Below, in pieces: positions 39,915 through 48,332 of a stretch of DNA of 48,332 nt (its first letter is position 1; every line of letters begins with the position of its first letter). This DNA comes from Luteimonas salinisoli. GTDB taxonomy: Bacteria > Pseudomonadota > Gammaproteobacteria > Xanthomonadales > Xanthomonadaceae. The position numbers and the translations under genes are program-made. The DNA lies in the NCBI RefSeq assembly GCF_013425525.1, contig NZ_JACCKA010000074.1:1-48332 (forward strand), given 5' to 3'. Under the pieces are notes generated by a model that was given only the letters and a program-made list of their open reading frames with translations, did no database searches and was not told where the DNA came from.

Positions 39915-39984
39915 GCCGCCTTGCAGGCCCATCCCTGCAGCCCGCCCGGCCCGTGCAGAGCCGCCCCAACGACGGAGATCATCA

Positions 39985-40485
39985 ATGACGACTCTTCACC
40001 ACCAGATCTGGATCGACGCACCCCGTTCGCTCGTGTACTCGGCGCTCGCGACTGCGGAGGGCCTGGGACGCTGGTGGGCGCCGCACACGTCCACCGAGAC
40101 CGACACCGGCCCGGTGCTGGCGCACAGCCCTGGCCCCGCCCATGGCGATGTGCGCATGAGGGTGCTGGAAAGCACGCCGGGAAAGCGCATCGAGTGGGAG
40201 GTCGTGAGCACCCATCCCGAGCGCAGCCCGGCATCCGCCTGGACCGGGACCCACATCGTCTTCGAACTCGAGGAGCGGCCGAGCCCCGGCCAATGGCTTG
40301 GACTCGAGCACGAGGGAAAGCCGATGACCGTGGTCGACTTCCAGCACCGGGACTGGGATGAGGACAGCCCCTTTTTCGGGTTCTGCAACTGCGCCTGGGG
40401 CGTGGTCCTGGACATGCTCAGGCGATGGTGCGAATCGCCCGATGCCGGCGAGGATGCCTCCCCGGCACCGGGAGAACGGCCATGA
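39985..40485 (+). CDS. SRPBCC family protein (AHSA1/polyketide cyclase-like)
   Basis: Ligand-binding fold of 166 residues beginning MTTLHHQIWIDAPRSLVYSALATAEGLGRWWAP, the typical first strand and helix of SRPBCC proteins. A strand run ending TGTHIVFELEERP and a C-terminal helix (GFCNCAWGVVLDMLRRWCES) complete the helix-grip fold. GGAG lies eight bases before the ATG. Its TGA overlaps the ATG of the following VOC gene. The ligand is unknown. Confidence 0.87.
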   Translation: MTTLHHQIWIDAPRSLVYSALATAEGLGRWWAPHTSTETDTGPVLAHSPGPAHGDVRMRVLESTPGKRIEWEVVSTHPERSPASAWTGTHIVFELEERPSPGQWLGLEHEGKPMTVVDFQHRDWDEDSPFFGFCNCAWGVVLDMLRRWCESPDAGEDASPAPGERP

Positions 40486-40853
40486 CCCGCACTCCTACCC
40501 TCCGAGGCGGCCGCAACATCGCGATGAAGGTTCCGCCCCATGCCTGGGACGCCACCGTCGCGTTCTATCGCGATGTGCTGGGGCTCAGGCCGCTCACCGG
40601 ACACGAGCCCGCGATCGGCTTCGAGTTCGGCGCCAACCAGTTGTGGATCGACCGTGCACCCGCGCTCAGCCAGGCCGAGATCTGGCTGCAGGTGACCACC
40701 GACGATATCGACGCGACCGCGGCGCGCCTGCGGGATGCCGCCATCGTGCGCTGCGACGACATCGAGCCGCTCGGGGACGGGGCACGCTCGTTCTGGATCC
40801 TGAGCCCGGCCTCGATCGTCCACCTGGTCTCGCCGTCCGAACGCGAATGGTGA
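40482..40853 (+). CDS. VOC family protein
   Basis: Small vicinal oxygen chelate-fold protein of 123 residues, translationally coupled to the SRPBCC gene (ATGA overlap). It contains WDATVAFYRDVLGLRPL, FEFGANQLWIDRAP and WLQVTTDDIDATAARLRDA, the repeated beta-alpha-beta-beta-beta pattern. A full set of metal ligands is not evident, so it may bind or modify small molecules without metal or have lost activity. Confidence 0.82.
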   Translation: MTRTPTLRGGRNIAMKVPPHAWDATVAFYRDVLGLRPLTGHEPAIGFEFGANQLWIDRAPALSQAEIWLQVTTDDIDATAARLRDAAIVRCDDIEPLGDGARSFWILSPASIVHLVSPSEREW

Positions 40854-40875
40854 CGCCCCTCCGATGGAGCCCGAG

Positions 40876-41418
40876 ATGAACGAGGCCTACGCCGAACGCG
40901 TCGCCGCCGACACGGTACGCATCGAACGCCTGCTGCCCGGGCCGCTGGAGCGGGTCTGGGAGTACCTGACAGATCCGGAAAAACGCCGCCTGTGGCTGGC
41001 CGCCGGCGCGATCGAGCTGCACGTCGGCGGCCGCAGCGAACTGCTGTTCCACAACGACGCGCTGACCGGCCACGACGACGCGCCGCCGGCGAAGTACGCC
41101 GGTTGCGGAGGCCCGGTCGCGCTGGCGGGACGGGTCACGGCCTGCGCCCCCCCGCGGCTGCTCGCCTATACCTGGGGCGGGGAGGACGACGATGCCTCCG
41201 AGGTCCGCTTCGAACTGCAGGAGCGCGACGATGCGGTACTGCTGGTGCTCACCCATCGCCGCCTGCGCGGGCGCGACACCATGATCAGCGTCGCCAGCGG
41301 CTGGCACGCCCACCTGGGCGTCCTGCTCGATCGTCTGCATGGCCGCGCGCCCGCCAGCTTCTGGCCCGCCCATACCCGACTGGAAAGCGAGTACGCCCTG
41401 CGACTGCCGGCACCCTGA
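40876..41418 (+). CDS. SRPBCC family protein, second copy
   Basis: Helix-grip protein of 180 residues starting MNEAYAERVAADTVRIERLLPGPLERVWEYLTDPEKRRLWLAAG, another AHSA1-type N-terminus. It differs clearly from the first SRPBCC product. The ATG at 40876 has GGAG seven bases upstream; an in-frame ATG at 40864 lacks one. It continues the alternating SRPBCC/VOC order of the operon. Confidence 0.86.
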   Translation: MNEAYAERVAADTVRIERLLPGPLERVWEYLTDPEKRRLWLAAGAIELHVGGRSELLFHNDALTGHDDAPPAKYAGCGGPVALAGRVTACAPPRLLAYTWGGEDDDASEVRFELQERDDAVLLVLTHRRLRGRDTMISVASGWHAHLGVLLDRLHGRAPASFWPAHTRLESEYALRLPAP

Positions 41419-41552
41419 TCCGTACGCCCGCCAGTGAAGCGCGGATGGCGCGCCATCCCGCCGATCCTCGGCGTGCCGCGATTCCCGGGCTTCGCGGATC
41501 CCGCTATCCTCCCCGGACACAGGGGGGCCGGGCGACATCGCAAGGAGACCTC

Positions 41553-41957
41553 ATGAGCAACAAGGCACTCGTCCCACACCTGGTCGTCAACGACGGCGAG
41601 CAGGCGATCGCGTTCTACGAGCAGGCCTTCGGCGCCAGGCTGGAAGCGAAGCATGCCGCAGACGACGGCAAGCGATTGATGCACGCGCACCTGGATCTCG
41701 ATGGCCAGGCGCTGTACCTCCACGACGAGTTTCCCGAGTTCGGCGGGAGCGGCGCCAGCGCACCCAGCCGCCTGGGCGGCGCCAGCTGCACGCTGCACCT
41801 CGAGGTGGACGATGCCGACACGGCCTGGGCGCGGGCGCTGGCCGCCGGAGCGGAGGCGACCATGCCGCTGGACAACCAGTTCTGGGGTGCGCGCTACGGC
41901 CAGCTGCGCGACCCGTTCGGCCACATGTGGTCGATCGGCGGTCCGCTGAAGGACTAG
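41553..41957 (+). CDS. VOC family protein (PhnB-like)
   Basis: Vicinal oxygen chelate-fold protein of 134 residues with the PhnB-type pattern: PHLVVNDGEQAIAFYEQAFGA, MHAHLDLDGQALYLHDEFPE, and the C-terminal FWGARYGQLRDPFGHMWSIG. PhnB-like proteins have no established reaction. A strong AAGGAGA site precedes the ATG. The gap of 134 bases before it leaves room for its own promoter, so membership of the ArsR operon is likely but not certain. Confidence 0.86.
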   Translation: MSNKALVPHLVVNDGEQAIAFYEQAFGARLEAKHAADDGKRLMHAHLDLDGQALYLHDEFPEFGGSGASAPSRLGGASCTLHLEVDDADTAWARALAAGAEATMPLDNQFWGARYGQLRDPFGHMWSIGGPLKD

Positions 41958-42045
41958 GCCGGAACCCTGCGCACGGCCGCCCCCGGCGACCGGCCTGCGC
42001 GGCCGCCCGGCGGCGCGCGGGCGGCGGCGTCGAGCAGCCCGTCGG

Positions 42046-42669
42046 TCATTCTCCCGCGTCGTAGCGGACCGCCTTGCACGGCACGATGTCCTCGGCCGCG
42101 GCCGCCGGGACGGCGTCGCCGCCCAGGCCGAGCAGGCTGATCCGTTGGCCGTCGTTCGACTGCGTGCTGGCCAGCGCGATGTACCCGGTGCCGGACCCGC
42201 CGCAGAGCCCTTCTGCCGCACCGGCCTCGGGATGCGTCTCCTCCAGGACCCGGCGCAGTTCCACCGGCTGCTCGCCGCCCACTGCGAGCGCGTCTGCATA
42301 GCGTTCGCCCGGGCGGTAGCGGTCGCTGCCGCGGACGATGGCGATGCGCTCGGTGACGAAGCGCGCGCCATTGGCGCCTTCGATGAATTCGTCGTCGACG
42401 ACCAGACGTCCGGTGGCCGCCTCGGCGTCGGCATCGGCGGGAACGAACGCTCCCAACGCCACCGGCTGCAGTTCCGGCGGCGCGGCGCGCTCGGAGCGCT
42501 CGACCGTCGGGTCCGGCCCGCGCGCCTCCTGCGGCGGCGGAGCGGCGCGCGTCGCCGGTTGCGCAGTGGCATCGCGCTCGGGGGGCGTCGGGCCGCAGGC
42601 GGTCGGCAGCGCAGCCGCGGCGAGCGCGCAGCAACCAGCGAGAAAGAAGGGGCGAATGCGGGTGTCCAT
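42046..42669 (-). CDS. Hypothetical lipoprotein
   Basis: Predicted lipoprotein of 207 residues. The signal (MDTRIRPFFLAGCCALAAAALPTAC) ends in a lipobox-like LPTAC with Cys25, then a Pro/Ala/Glu-rich spacer to about residue 75. The rest is a single domain of unknown type with VALGAFVP, TERIAIVRGSDRYRPGERYADALAVGG and a late Cys pair (EGLCGG, DIVPCKAV) that could form a disulfide. I do not recognise the family. ATG at 42669 begins the signal; the frame extends further to 42717. It follows the MFS gene on the same strand. Confidence 0.72.
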   Translation of the reverse strand: MDTRIRPFFLAGCCALAAAALPTACGPTPPERDATAQPATRAAPPPQEARGPDPTVERSERAAPPELQPVALGAFVPADADAEAATGRLVVDDEFIEGANGARFVTERIAIVRGSDRYRPGERYADALAVGGEQPVELRRVLEETHPEAGAAEGLCGGSGTGYIALASTQSNDGQRISLLGLGGDAVPAAAAEDIVPCKAVRYDAGE

Positions 42670-42717
42670 GGCAACGGTCCGTAGGGGCGACGGCACAGGA
42701 TCATAGGACCGCGGCAT

Positions 42718-44070
42718 TCATCCCGCGTGAGCGCGTCGGCCGTCGGCGCGCCCGCGGGACGCATCTTCCGCTTCGTCCCGCGGCGCCGCCAGCAGCGCCG
42801 CAAGGGTCAGCAGCGCCGCGCCGCACAGGTACCAGCCCACCGACTGCAGGCCGTAGCGGCCGGCAAGCCAGGTGGCGATGTAGGGCGCCAGCGACGCGCC
42901 GAAGATGCCCGCCAGGTTGAACGCGAGCGAAGCGCCGGTGTAACGCACAGCGGTCGGGAACTGCCCCGCCAGCAGGGTGCCTACCGGGCCATAGGTCAAC
43001 CCCATCAGTCCGAGCCCCAGCACCAGGAACAGCAGCGTCGCGCCTGCGTCGCCGGCCACGAACAGCGGCGCGAAGCCGAGTCCGAACACGAAGATCGCCA
43101 GCGTCGCCAGAATCATCGCCCGGCGCCGCCCGAAGCGGTCGGCATACAGCGCGGCGAGCGGGATGGTGGCGGCGAAACACACCACCCCGACCATCTGCAG
43201 CCAGAGGAACTGTTCGCGGGAGTAGCCGAACCGAGAGGTCCCCCAGCTCAGCGCGAAGACGGTCATCAGGTAGAACAGCACGAACGTCGCCAGCGCCAGC
43301 GCGGTGCCGACCAGCAGCGCGCGGGGGTGGCGCAACAGCACCTCGGCCATCGGCAGCCGCACCCGCTGTTCGCCGTCGAGCACGCGCCGGAACGCCGGCG
43401 TCTCCTGGATCCGCAGCCGGACCCACAGGCCCACCCCGACCAGCACCGCGCTGGCCAGGAACGGCACCCGCCAGCCCCAGGAGAAGAACGTCGCCTCGTC
43501 CATCGACGCGGTCAGCAGCAGGAAGATGCCGGTGGCCATGAAGAACCCGATCGGCGCGCCGAGCTGGGGAAACATGCCGTACCAGGCGCGGCGATGCGGC
43601 GGCGCGTTCTCGGTGGCCAGCAGTACCGCCCCGCCCCATTCGCCGCCGAGCCCGAGTCCCTGGCCGAGCCGGCACAGCGCCAGCAACGCCGGTGCCGCCA
43701 CCCCGATCTGCGCATGGGTGGGCAGCAGCCCGATGATCACGGTGGAAATTCCCATGGTCAGCAGCGCCGCGACCAGGGTCGCCTTGCGGCCGACGCGGTC
43801 GCCGAAATGGCCGAACAGCGCCGAGCCCACCGGGCGCGCGAAGAACGCCAGCGCGAACGTGGCCAGCGACTGCAGGGTGGCCGATGCCGGATCCGCCGAC
43901 GGAAAGAACAGCGCCGGGAACACCAGCACCGCCGCCGTGGCGTAGATGTAGAAATCGAAGAACTCGATCGTGGTGCCCACCAGGCTGGCGAACAACACCC
44001 GGCGGCGTGCCGCGCCGGTCGGCAGCAAGTCCGCGCCGGTGTCCGTTGCCTTGCCGTCGATCGCCGTCAT
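42718..44070 (-). CDS. MFS transporter, metabolite:H+ symporter (MHS) family
   Basis: Inner-membrane transporter of 450 residues with about twelve hydrophobic segments. Hallmarks of the MHS group are VGTTIEFFDFYIYATAAVLVFPALFFP at the start, ARPVGSALFGHFGDRVGRKATL (the MFS loop), GLGLGGEWGGAVLLATENAP and the second-half AALYADRFGRRRAM. Members carry proline, betaine, citrate, shikimate or similar acids with protons; the substrate here cannot be assigned. No transport partner or metabolic gene lies nearby. Confidence 0.92.
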   Translation of the reverse strand: MTAIDGKATDTGADLLPTGAARRRVLFASLVGTTIEFFDFYIYATAAVLVFPALFFPSADPASATLQSLATFALAFFARPVGSALFGHFGDRVGRKATLVAALLTMGISTVIIGLLPTHAQIGVAAPALLALCRLGQGLGLGGEWGGAVLLATENAPPHRRAWYGMFPQLGAPIGFFMATGIFLLLTASMDEATFFSWGWRVPFLASAVLVGVGLWVRLRIQETPAFRRVLDGEQRVRLPMAEVLLRHPRALLVGTALALATFVLFYLMTVFALSWGTSRFGYSREQFLWLQMVGVVCFAATIPLAALYADRFGRRRAMILATLAIFVFGLGFAPLFVAGDAGATLLFLVLGLGLMGLTYGPVGTLLAGQFPTAVRYTGASLAFNLAGIFGASLAPYIATWLAGRYGLQSVGWYLCGAALLTLAALLAAPRDEAEDASRGRADGRRAHAG

Positions 44071-44116
44071 CGCTCCCCGCCCGCGGCGCGGCCAGGATTC
44101 GGCCGCAGCGCGGACG

Positions 44117-44482
44117 TTACCGCCACAGCAGGTAGCCGGGCAATGCCATCAACGCCAGCAGCAGCAGGATCCCCGCCACCCGCAGCAGGACCCAGCCGGG
44201 GCGTTCGCGCAGCAGCATGGCGAAGGTCTCCTCGCGGCCCTCGCGGCGCGCGGCCTCGTGCTCGGCGCGCACCCGCGTCCTGCGCCCGGCCTGGTAATCG
44301 GCCATCAGGCGCTTGGCCTCGGGGACGTCCTGGTCGTGCTTGACCCAGATTCCTCCCATCGAGATGCCGAACGGCCCGGGCCTGGTCTCGTACCAGGCGA
44401 TGCGGTTCGCGTCGAGAAAGGCACGCACGTCCGCCGCCTCGTCGTCGGGCACGTTGCGCAGGTTGAGCAGCAGCTTCGACAT
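44117..44482 (-). CDS. DUF6164 family protein
   Basis: Small protein of 121 residues. The N-terminal half is MSKLLLNLRNVPDDEAADVRAFLDANRIAWYETRPGPFGISMGGIWV, the pattern I associate with DUF6164 (DUF2007-like fold); the C-terminus ends with one membrane helix (about 100-118). The function is unknown. A GGAGG site is nine bases from the ATG, with TAGAAT as a -10 candidate about 20 bases upstream. Confidence 0.8.
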   Translation of the reverse strand: MSKLLLNLRNVPDDEAADVRAFLDANRIAWYETRPGPFGISMGGIWVKHDQDVPEAKRLMADYQAGRRTRVRAEHEAARREGREETFAMLLRERPGWVLLRVAGILLLLALMALPGYLLWR

Positions 44483-44690
44483 GCGGTTCCTCCGGTCGGC
44501 GGCATTCTACGCCGGAAGGCGGGCTACGCCGGAACGCGGGCCATCGAAGTCGGGCGTCCGCCGCACCGCGGCATGCGCTCGCGGACGCGACCGCAGGGAA
44601 GCCGGATTCGCCGCGCGGGCGTCGCAGCCGCCATCGCGCTTGCAACGAGCGCCGGCCACTGCGCTCCAACGAAGCGCGAGGATCCGCCAC

Positions 44691-44724
44691 GAAAAAAGAC
44701 CGGCTGCACCGGCAGCCGGTCTTT
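44691..44724 (-). terminator. Rho-independent terminator of the PA2169-type gene
   Basis: Arms AAAGACCGGCTGC and GCAGCCGGTCTTT surround an ACCG loop (44695-44724). On the minus strand six U follow. It lies about 90 bases after the stop of the ferritin-like gene. Confidence 0.88.
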
Positions 44725-44810
44725 CCTTGCTTGCGCGGATTGTCTCGCGACTGCCCCGGCTCGCGCGCGGCGATCCGCGCGCGAAGCCGGGACAGCAGCG
44801 GTTCCGCCGA

Positions 44811-45269
44811 TCAGGCGGCGCGTTTCATCGCCAGCTTGCGATCGCGCATCACGTCGTGACACGCCTGGACCTCGGGCAGCAGGCGCGACACGATGTCGCG
44901 CGCGGCGGCCGGGGTGTCGTTGTCCGAAGCGGCCTCGCGGAACGCCTTCAGCAGACGGTCCTCGGACTCCTCGAGCTCGGCCACGTAGCCGTACTCCTTG
45001 TCGCCGAGGCCGGCGCGGAGCTTCGCGTACATCTGCCGCATGTTGCCGGCCATGGTGCCCGAATCCTCCGGGGTGCCACCGGCGGCCTGGACCGCGCCGC
45101 CGAGCTCGTTGGAGATCGCCGCCTTGACGCCGGCCAGGCGGGTGAAAAGCGCCTTCAGGTCGACGTCGTCCACCTTCTGCGCGGCCTCCTCGTAGAACTC
45201 GCGGCCATCGCGGGCGATGGCGATCAGGTCGTTGAGGGTATGGGTCGTCTTCTTGTTGATGTCGCTCAT
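44811..45269 (-). CDS. PA2169 family four-helix-bundle protein (DUF2383, ferritin-like)
   Basis: Cytosolic helical protein of 152 residues. TLNDLIAIARDGREFYEEAAQKV, LKALFTRLAGVKAAISNELGGAV, GYVAELEESEDRLLKAFREAA and the last helix ending LPEVQACHDVMRDRK fit the DUF2383 ferritin-like bundle, with the Glu/His pattern for a possible di-metal site. Homologues are linked to stress and stationary phase, but the role is not settled. AAGGAGAG precedes the ATG, and a strong terminator follows. Confidence 0.9.
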   Translation of the reverse strand: MSDINKKTTHTLNDLIAIARDGREFYEEAAQKVDDVDLKALFTRLAGVKAAISNELGGAVQAAGGTPEDSGTMAGNMRQMYAKLRAGLGDKEYGYVAELEESEDRLLKAFREAASDNDTPAAARDIVSRLLPEVQACHDVMRDRKLAMKRAA

Positions 45270-45513
45270 GGGGGACTCTCCTTGGCAATCGCACCTGCGA
45301 CGGAAATCATCGTCGTGCGACGGGGGGATGCGGCATTCGCCGGGGAAACGTACGCGATCGCTCTGATGCGATGCGACGCCGCCAAGAGTAGTCCTCGCCC
45401 GCTCAAGGGGACGTGATGCGCCTGCCCGTCCGGATGAATGCAGTCAGCAGGGTGGAGGCGGCGTTCAGGCGAGCGCCTCGGCGCGCCTCCTGCGCCGCCC
45501 CGCGATCGCGCGC

Positions 45514-47556
45514 TCAGGAAGCCTTCTCCGCCTCCGGCAGGCGGTAGTCGATTTCGTATTCCGGCGGCTCGCCGCCCGGACCCTGCAGGTAGTGCTCCAT
45601 CCAGCGCATCAGCCGCAGCGCATAGTCCCAGCGCGAGGCGGCGCGCGCGTTGCCGTGGCCCTCGCCCGGATAGAGCACCAGGCGCACCGGCGCCTGGCCG
45701 GCCAGCTTCAGGTAGCGGTACATCATGTAGGACTGCATCGGCGGCACGCGCGGGTCGGCCTCGCCGTGCAGGATCAGGGTGGGCGTGCGCGACTTCTGCG
45801 CATGGGTGATCGGGCTGGCCTGGCGGTACAGCTCCGGGCTCTCCCAGGGCCAGGTCTGCATGTGCACCAGGTACTGTTCCTGCGGGATGTCGCCGGTGGT
45901 GACCAGGCTGGCCTGGTCGGAGATCCCGACGAACATCACCGAGGCGGCGAAGCGCTCGCTGTAGTACGTCGCGCCCCAGGCGCTGGCGTAGCCGCCGTAG
46001 GAGCCGCCGGTGATGCCGACCTTGTCGCGGTCGACCAGGCCGATCTCGACCAGATGGTCGACGCCGTCCACCAGGTCGTCGAACTCCTCCATGCCGGGCC
46101 GGCCGTGGTCGAGCTTGGAGAAGGCCACCCCGCGTCCGGTACTGGCGCGGTAGTTGGGGAAGAACATCGCGAAGCCGCGCCCGGCGGCGTACTGCGCCGG
46201 CTGTGCGTAGCTGTTCATCCAGCCGTTCGCGTAATGCGATTCCGGCCCGCCGTGCACCACCAGGATCAGCGGCACGCGCGCGCTGCCGCGGCGCTCGAGC
46301 GGGTGCACCAGCACGCCCTCCAGCTCCAGGCCGTCGCGCGCGCGGTAGCGCACCACCTCCTGGCGCGCGAACCGGACCCCGGACAGCCAGGGATTGCTGT
46401 CGGTCAGGCGCCGCGGCTGCGCCGCGTCCGCGGCCAGGTGAAACACTTCGTTGGGATGCTCTGGGGCGTTGCCCAGCAGCGCGACCGCGCCGTTGCGCGC
46501 CACGCTCATCCCGTACCAGACCGGGCCCTCGGCCGCGAGCACCGTGCGCGCGCCGCCGCCGTCCACGCCGATCTCGCCCAGCCGGGTCTGCACGCCCTCA
46601 TGGCTGACGAACAGCAGGCGCGACGCGTCGCGCCAGCCGACGCTCCAGACATGGCCCTCCAGGCCCGGCAGCAAGTCGCGCTGCGCGCCGCCGGCGCTGC
46701 CGACCACGGTGAGGCGCCCTTCGCGCGGATCGTTCTCGTCCTCGGCGGAAATGACCGCCAGGTGCGCGCCGTCGGGGCTCCAGGCCAGGTCGCCGAGCTT
46801 GCCGGGGTTGTCGACGCGGCCCAGCTCGCGGCCGTCGGTCCCGACGATGCGCACCCGCGCCGCCACGTAGGTGTCGTCGGTGAGCTGGCGCGGCGCCACC
46901 ACCAGCGCCAGCCGGTCGCCGGCCGGGCTCCACAGCGCCTTCTGCACGCTGCCCTCGACCTCGACCAGACGCGGCTCGGCCTCCTGGTCGTCGAGATCGG
47001 CGATCCACAGTTGCACCGGCCGCCAGTCCTCCTCGTGCACCTTCTGGGTGAAGCCCTGCTTGCGGCGCTTCTTCAGCGCCTCGTCTTCCGGCGCGCCGGC
47101 GAGCAGCGCCGCCTGACGGCCGTCGGGCGACAGGCTGAAGGAGGAGATCGCCGAGCCGAGCGAGGCGATCCGCGTGGCCTCGCCTCCGCGCAGCGGGATG
47201 CGGTAGAGGGCGCGGTGATCGTCGCCTTCGCGCTTGGACAGGAAAGCGATGTGGCGGCCGTCGGGCATCCATTCCGGCGACGCCACGCTCACCTTGCCGG
47301 TGACGAAGCCGCGGCTGTCGCCGGCGCGGTCCACCACGTGCAGCTCCGACCAGGCGGGACCGTCGTCGTCGACGCCGGGGCGCCGCGGCACCGACAGCAC
47401 GTAGGCGGTCTCGCCGCCGTCGGGACTGATCGCCACGCTGGTGACGGCGCGCGCGGTGGCGATCTGCTCCAGGCTCATGCCCTCGCGCGCCGACGCGCCC
47501 GCGACGACGGCCAGCAGCAGCCACGACGACAGCAACGGCATCCGCCATCTGCGCAT
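45514..47556 (-). CDS. Exported S9 family prolyl oligopeptidase-like peptidase
   Basis: Serine peptidase of 680 residues with a signal peptide (MRRWRMPLLSSWLLLAVVAGASA). An N-terminal beta-propeller (about 25-400) shows repeated WSPDG/SPDG blades, and a C-terminal alpha/beta hydrolase domain carries the catalytic Ser in ITGGSYGGYASAW, Asp in LHGEADPRVPP and His in YPGEGHGN. This is the acylaminoacyl-peptidase/dipeptidyl peptidase group common in Xanthomonadaceae. GGAG lies 10 bases before the ATG at 47556; the frame extends to 47628, but the signal peptide sets the start. Confidence 0.92.
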   Translation of the reverse strand: MRRWRMPLLSSWLLLAVVAGASAREGMSLEQIATARAVTSVAISPDGGETAYVLSVPRRPGVDDDGPAWSELHVVDRAGDSRGFVTGKVSVASPEWMPDGRHIAFLSKREGDDHRALYRIPLRGGEATRIASLGSAISSFSLSPDGRQAALLAGAPEDEALKKRRKQGFTQKVHEEDWRPVQLWIADLDDQEAEPRLVEVEGSVQKALWSPAGDRLALVVAPRQLTDDTYVAARVRIVGTDGRELGRVDNPGKLGDLAWSPDGAHLAVISAEDENDPREGRLTVVGSAGGAQRDLLPGLEGHVWSVGWRDASRLLFVSHEGVQTRLGEIGVDGGGARTVLAAEGPVWYGMSVARNGAVALLGNAPEHPNEVFHLAADAAQPRRLTDSNPWLSGVRFARQEVVRYRARDGLELEGVLVHPLERRGSARVPLILVVHGGPESHYANGWMNSYAQPAQYAAGRGFAMFFPNYRASTGRGVAFSKLDHGRPGMEEFDDLVDGVDHLVEIGLVDRDKVGITGGSYGGYASAWGATYYSERFAASVMFVGISDQASLVTTGDIPQEQYLVHMQTWPWESPELYRQASPITHAQKSRTPTLILHGEADPRVPPMQSYMMYRYLKLAGQAPVRLVLYPGEGHGNARAASRWDYALRLMRWMEHYLQGPGGEPPEYEIDYRLPEAEKAS

Positions 47557-47820
47557 GATTTCTCGCTCCGCGTTCAGGAAGCCCGCACTTTGCCATAGCG
47601 CGTCGCGCCGACAAAGCAAGGACCGCACAACCGTGCGTCTGCAGGGCGCCGCGCACCGGCGCCGCCGGCGGCAGGAGGGCTGCGCGACCGCCTCGCGCTG
47701 CGCGCCGGCGGTTGCGGAGCGCGGCGTAGTTGTCTAGCCTGCCTGGACAGCTCGACCCTTACCCGTGCCGTGAACACCGCCGGCGCCTCCCCCTCCACCC
47801 ATTCATCGAGGAGATCATCC

Positions 47821-48300
47821 ATGGAGATCGCCGCCGAACGCGTTGCCACCATCCACTACACCCTGACCGACGAGAACGGCCAGGTCATCGACCGCTCGCC
47901 CGAGTCGCAGCCGCTGAGCTACCTGCACGGCGCCGGCAACATCGTCCCCGGCCTGGAGAAGGCGCTCGACGGCAAGAAGCCGGGCGACGCCGTCGAGGTC
48001 GACGTGAAGCCCGAGGAGGCCTACGGCCCGCGCAACGAGGCGCTGGTGCAGGCGGTGCCGCGCGAAGCGTTCAAGGGCGTCGATGCGGTCGAGCCCGGCA
48101 TGCAGTTCAAGGCCCAGACCGAACGCGGCCCGCTGCTCGTCACCGTGGTCGAGGTCGGCGAAGCGCAGGTCAAGATCGACGGCAACCATCCGCTGGCCGG
48201 GCGCAAGCTGCATTTCGACGTCAAGGTGGCCGACGTGCGCGAGGCCTCGCCCGAGGAGAAGCAGGTCGGCCACGTGGACATGCCTCAGTCCGCGGCCTGA
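47821..48300 (+). CDS. slyD: FKBP-type peptidyl-prolyl isomerase (SlyD-like)
   Basis: Protein-folding isomerase and chaperone of 159 residues. SlyD pattern: VATIHYTLTDENGQVIDRSPESQPLSYLHGAGNIVPGLEKALDGKKPGD, then the inserted IF (flap) domain from about 70 to 130 and the closing KLHFDVKVADVREASPEE. The C-terminus is short (HVDMPQSAA) and lacks the His/Cys-rich metal-binding tail of Escherichia coli SlyD, so a nickel role is less likely. A GAGGAGATCATCC site precedes the ATG. It is close to the window's right edge and complete. Confidence 0.93.
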   Translation: MEIAAERVATIHYTLTDENGQVIDRSPESQPLSYLHGAGNIVPGLEKALDGKKPGDAVEVDVKPEEAYGPRNEALVQAVPREAFKGVDAVEPGMQFKAQTERGPLLVTVVEVGEAQVKIDGNHPLAGRKLHFDVKVADVREASPEEKQVGHVDMPQSAA

Positions 48301-48332
48301 TCCGGCCGGAGGCAGCGCCTTCCAGACGGCCG

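Noticed and set aside
39985..41957. SRPBCC/VOC genes considered as recent tandem duplicates
   Set aside because: The two SRPBCC and the two VOC products are clearly different in sequence, so any duplication is old or they were recruited separately.

Overview
The window is about 48 kb of very GC-rich, gene-dense bacterial chromosome. Several features suggest a member of the Lysobacteraceae (Xanthomonadaceae; a Lysobacter/Luteimonas-like gammaproteobacterium): smc followed by zipA, GTAG-ended palindromic repeats like the SMAG/REP elements of Stenotrophomonas and Xanthomonas, many exported peptidases, a SelO with Cys instead of Sec, and TAGAAT/TACAAT-type -10 boxes. This placement is inferred from gene content. 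No rRNA, tRNA, integrase, transposase, phage gene or CRISPR array was seen.

Layout. 1-4464: a repeat cluster, zipA and smc (minus strand). 4465-7737: a palindromic repeat region, an ABC exporter with an SGGQWQ signature, a membrane-anchored thioredoxin-like protein, and, overlapping its stop codon, a 66-residue secreted six-cysteine peptide. 7775-12379: DUF488 protein, ferredoxin-NADP reductase, universal stress protein, glutathione peroxidase and a secreted amidohydrolase. 12562-17316: exported M3 dipeptidyl carboxypeptidase with a clear terminator, cyclopropane fatty acid synthase, a DUF3298-type lipoprotein and a cold shock protein. 17551-19830: a small GNAT overlapping a histone H1/AlgP-like Lys/Ala-rich protein, a 59-residue ORF and a rhomboid protease. 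20048-23899: secreted M14 carboxypeptidase, a lipoprotein exo/endonuclease-phosphatase, a YbaY-type lipoprotein and an MliC/COG3650-like lipoprotein. 24050-28463: a tripartite ABC efflux operon (ATPase, FtsX-type permease, HlyD-type adaptor). 28643-36088: Uup ABC-F ATPase, a 33-residue Lys-rich microprotein, SelO, DEAD-box helicase, a 161-bp tandem repeat array and a class I glutamine amidotransferase. 36240-39383: a PNPOx-fold stress protein, a 64-residue membrane protein, TrhO and an exported leucyl aminopeptidase. 39546-41957: an ArsR-led operon alternating SRPBCC and VOC proteins behind two palindromic operators. 42046-48300: a lipoprotein, an MHS-type MFS transporter, a DUF6164 protein, a ferritin-like PA2169 protein, an exported S9 peptidase and a SlyD-type FKBP.

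How it fits together. The exported peptidases (M3, M14, M17, S9) and the secreted amidohydrolase fit a protein- and peptide-feeding lifestyle. The stress genes (Gpx, Usp, Csp, helicase, SelO, PA2169) and the envelope lipoproteins with the ABC efflux system fit defence and homeostasis. The least explained part is 4890-7737, where the six-cysteine peptide has spacing reminiscent of cysteine-stabilised alpha-beta (defensin-like) peptides, is translationally coupled to a CPYC thioredoxin-like protein, and lies downstream of an ABC exporter. A second novelty is the tandem and dispersed 161-bp repeat found at both 1-141 and 34827-35313.
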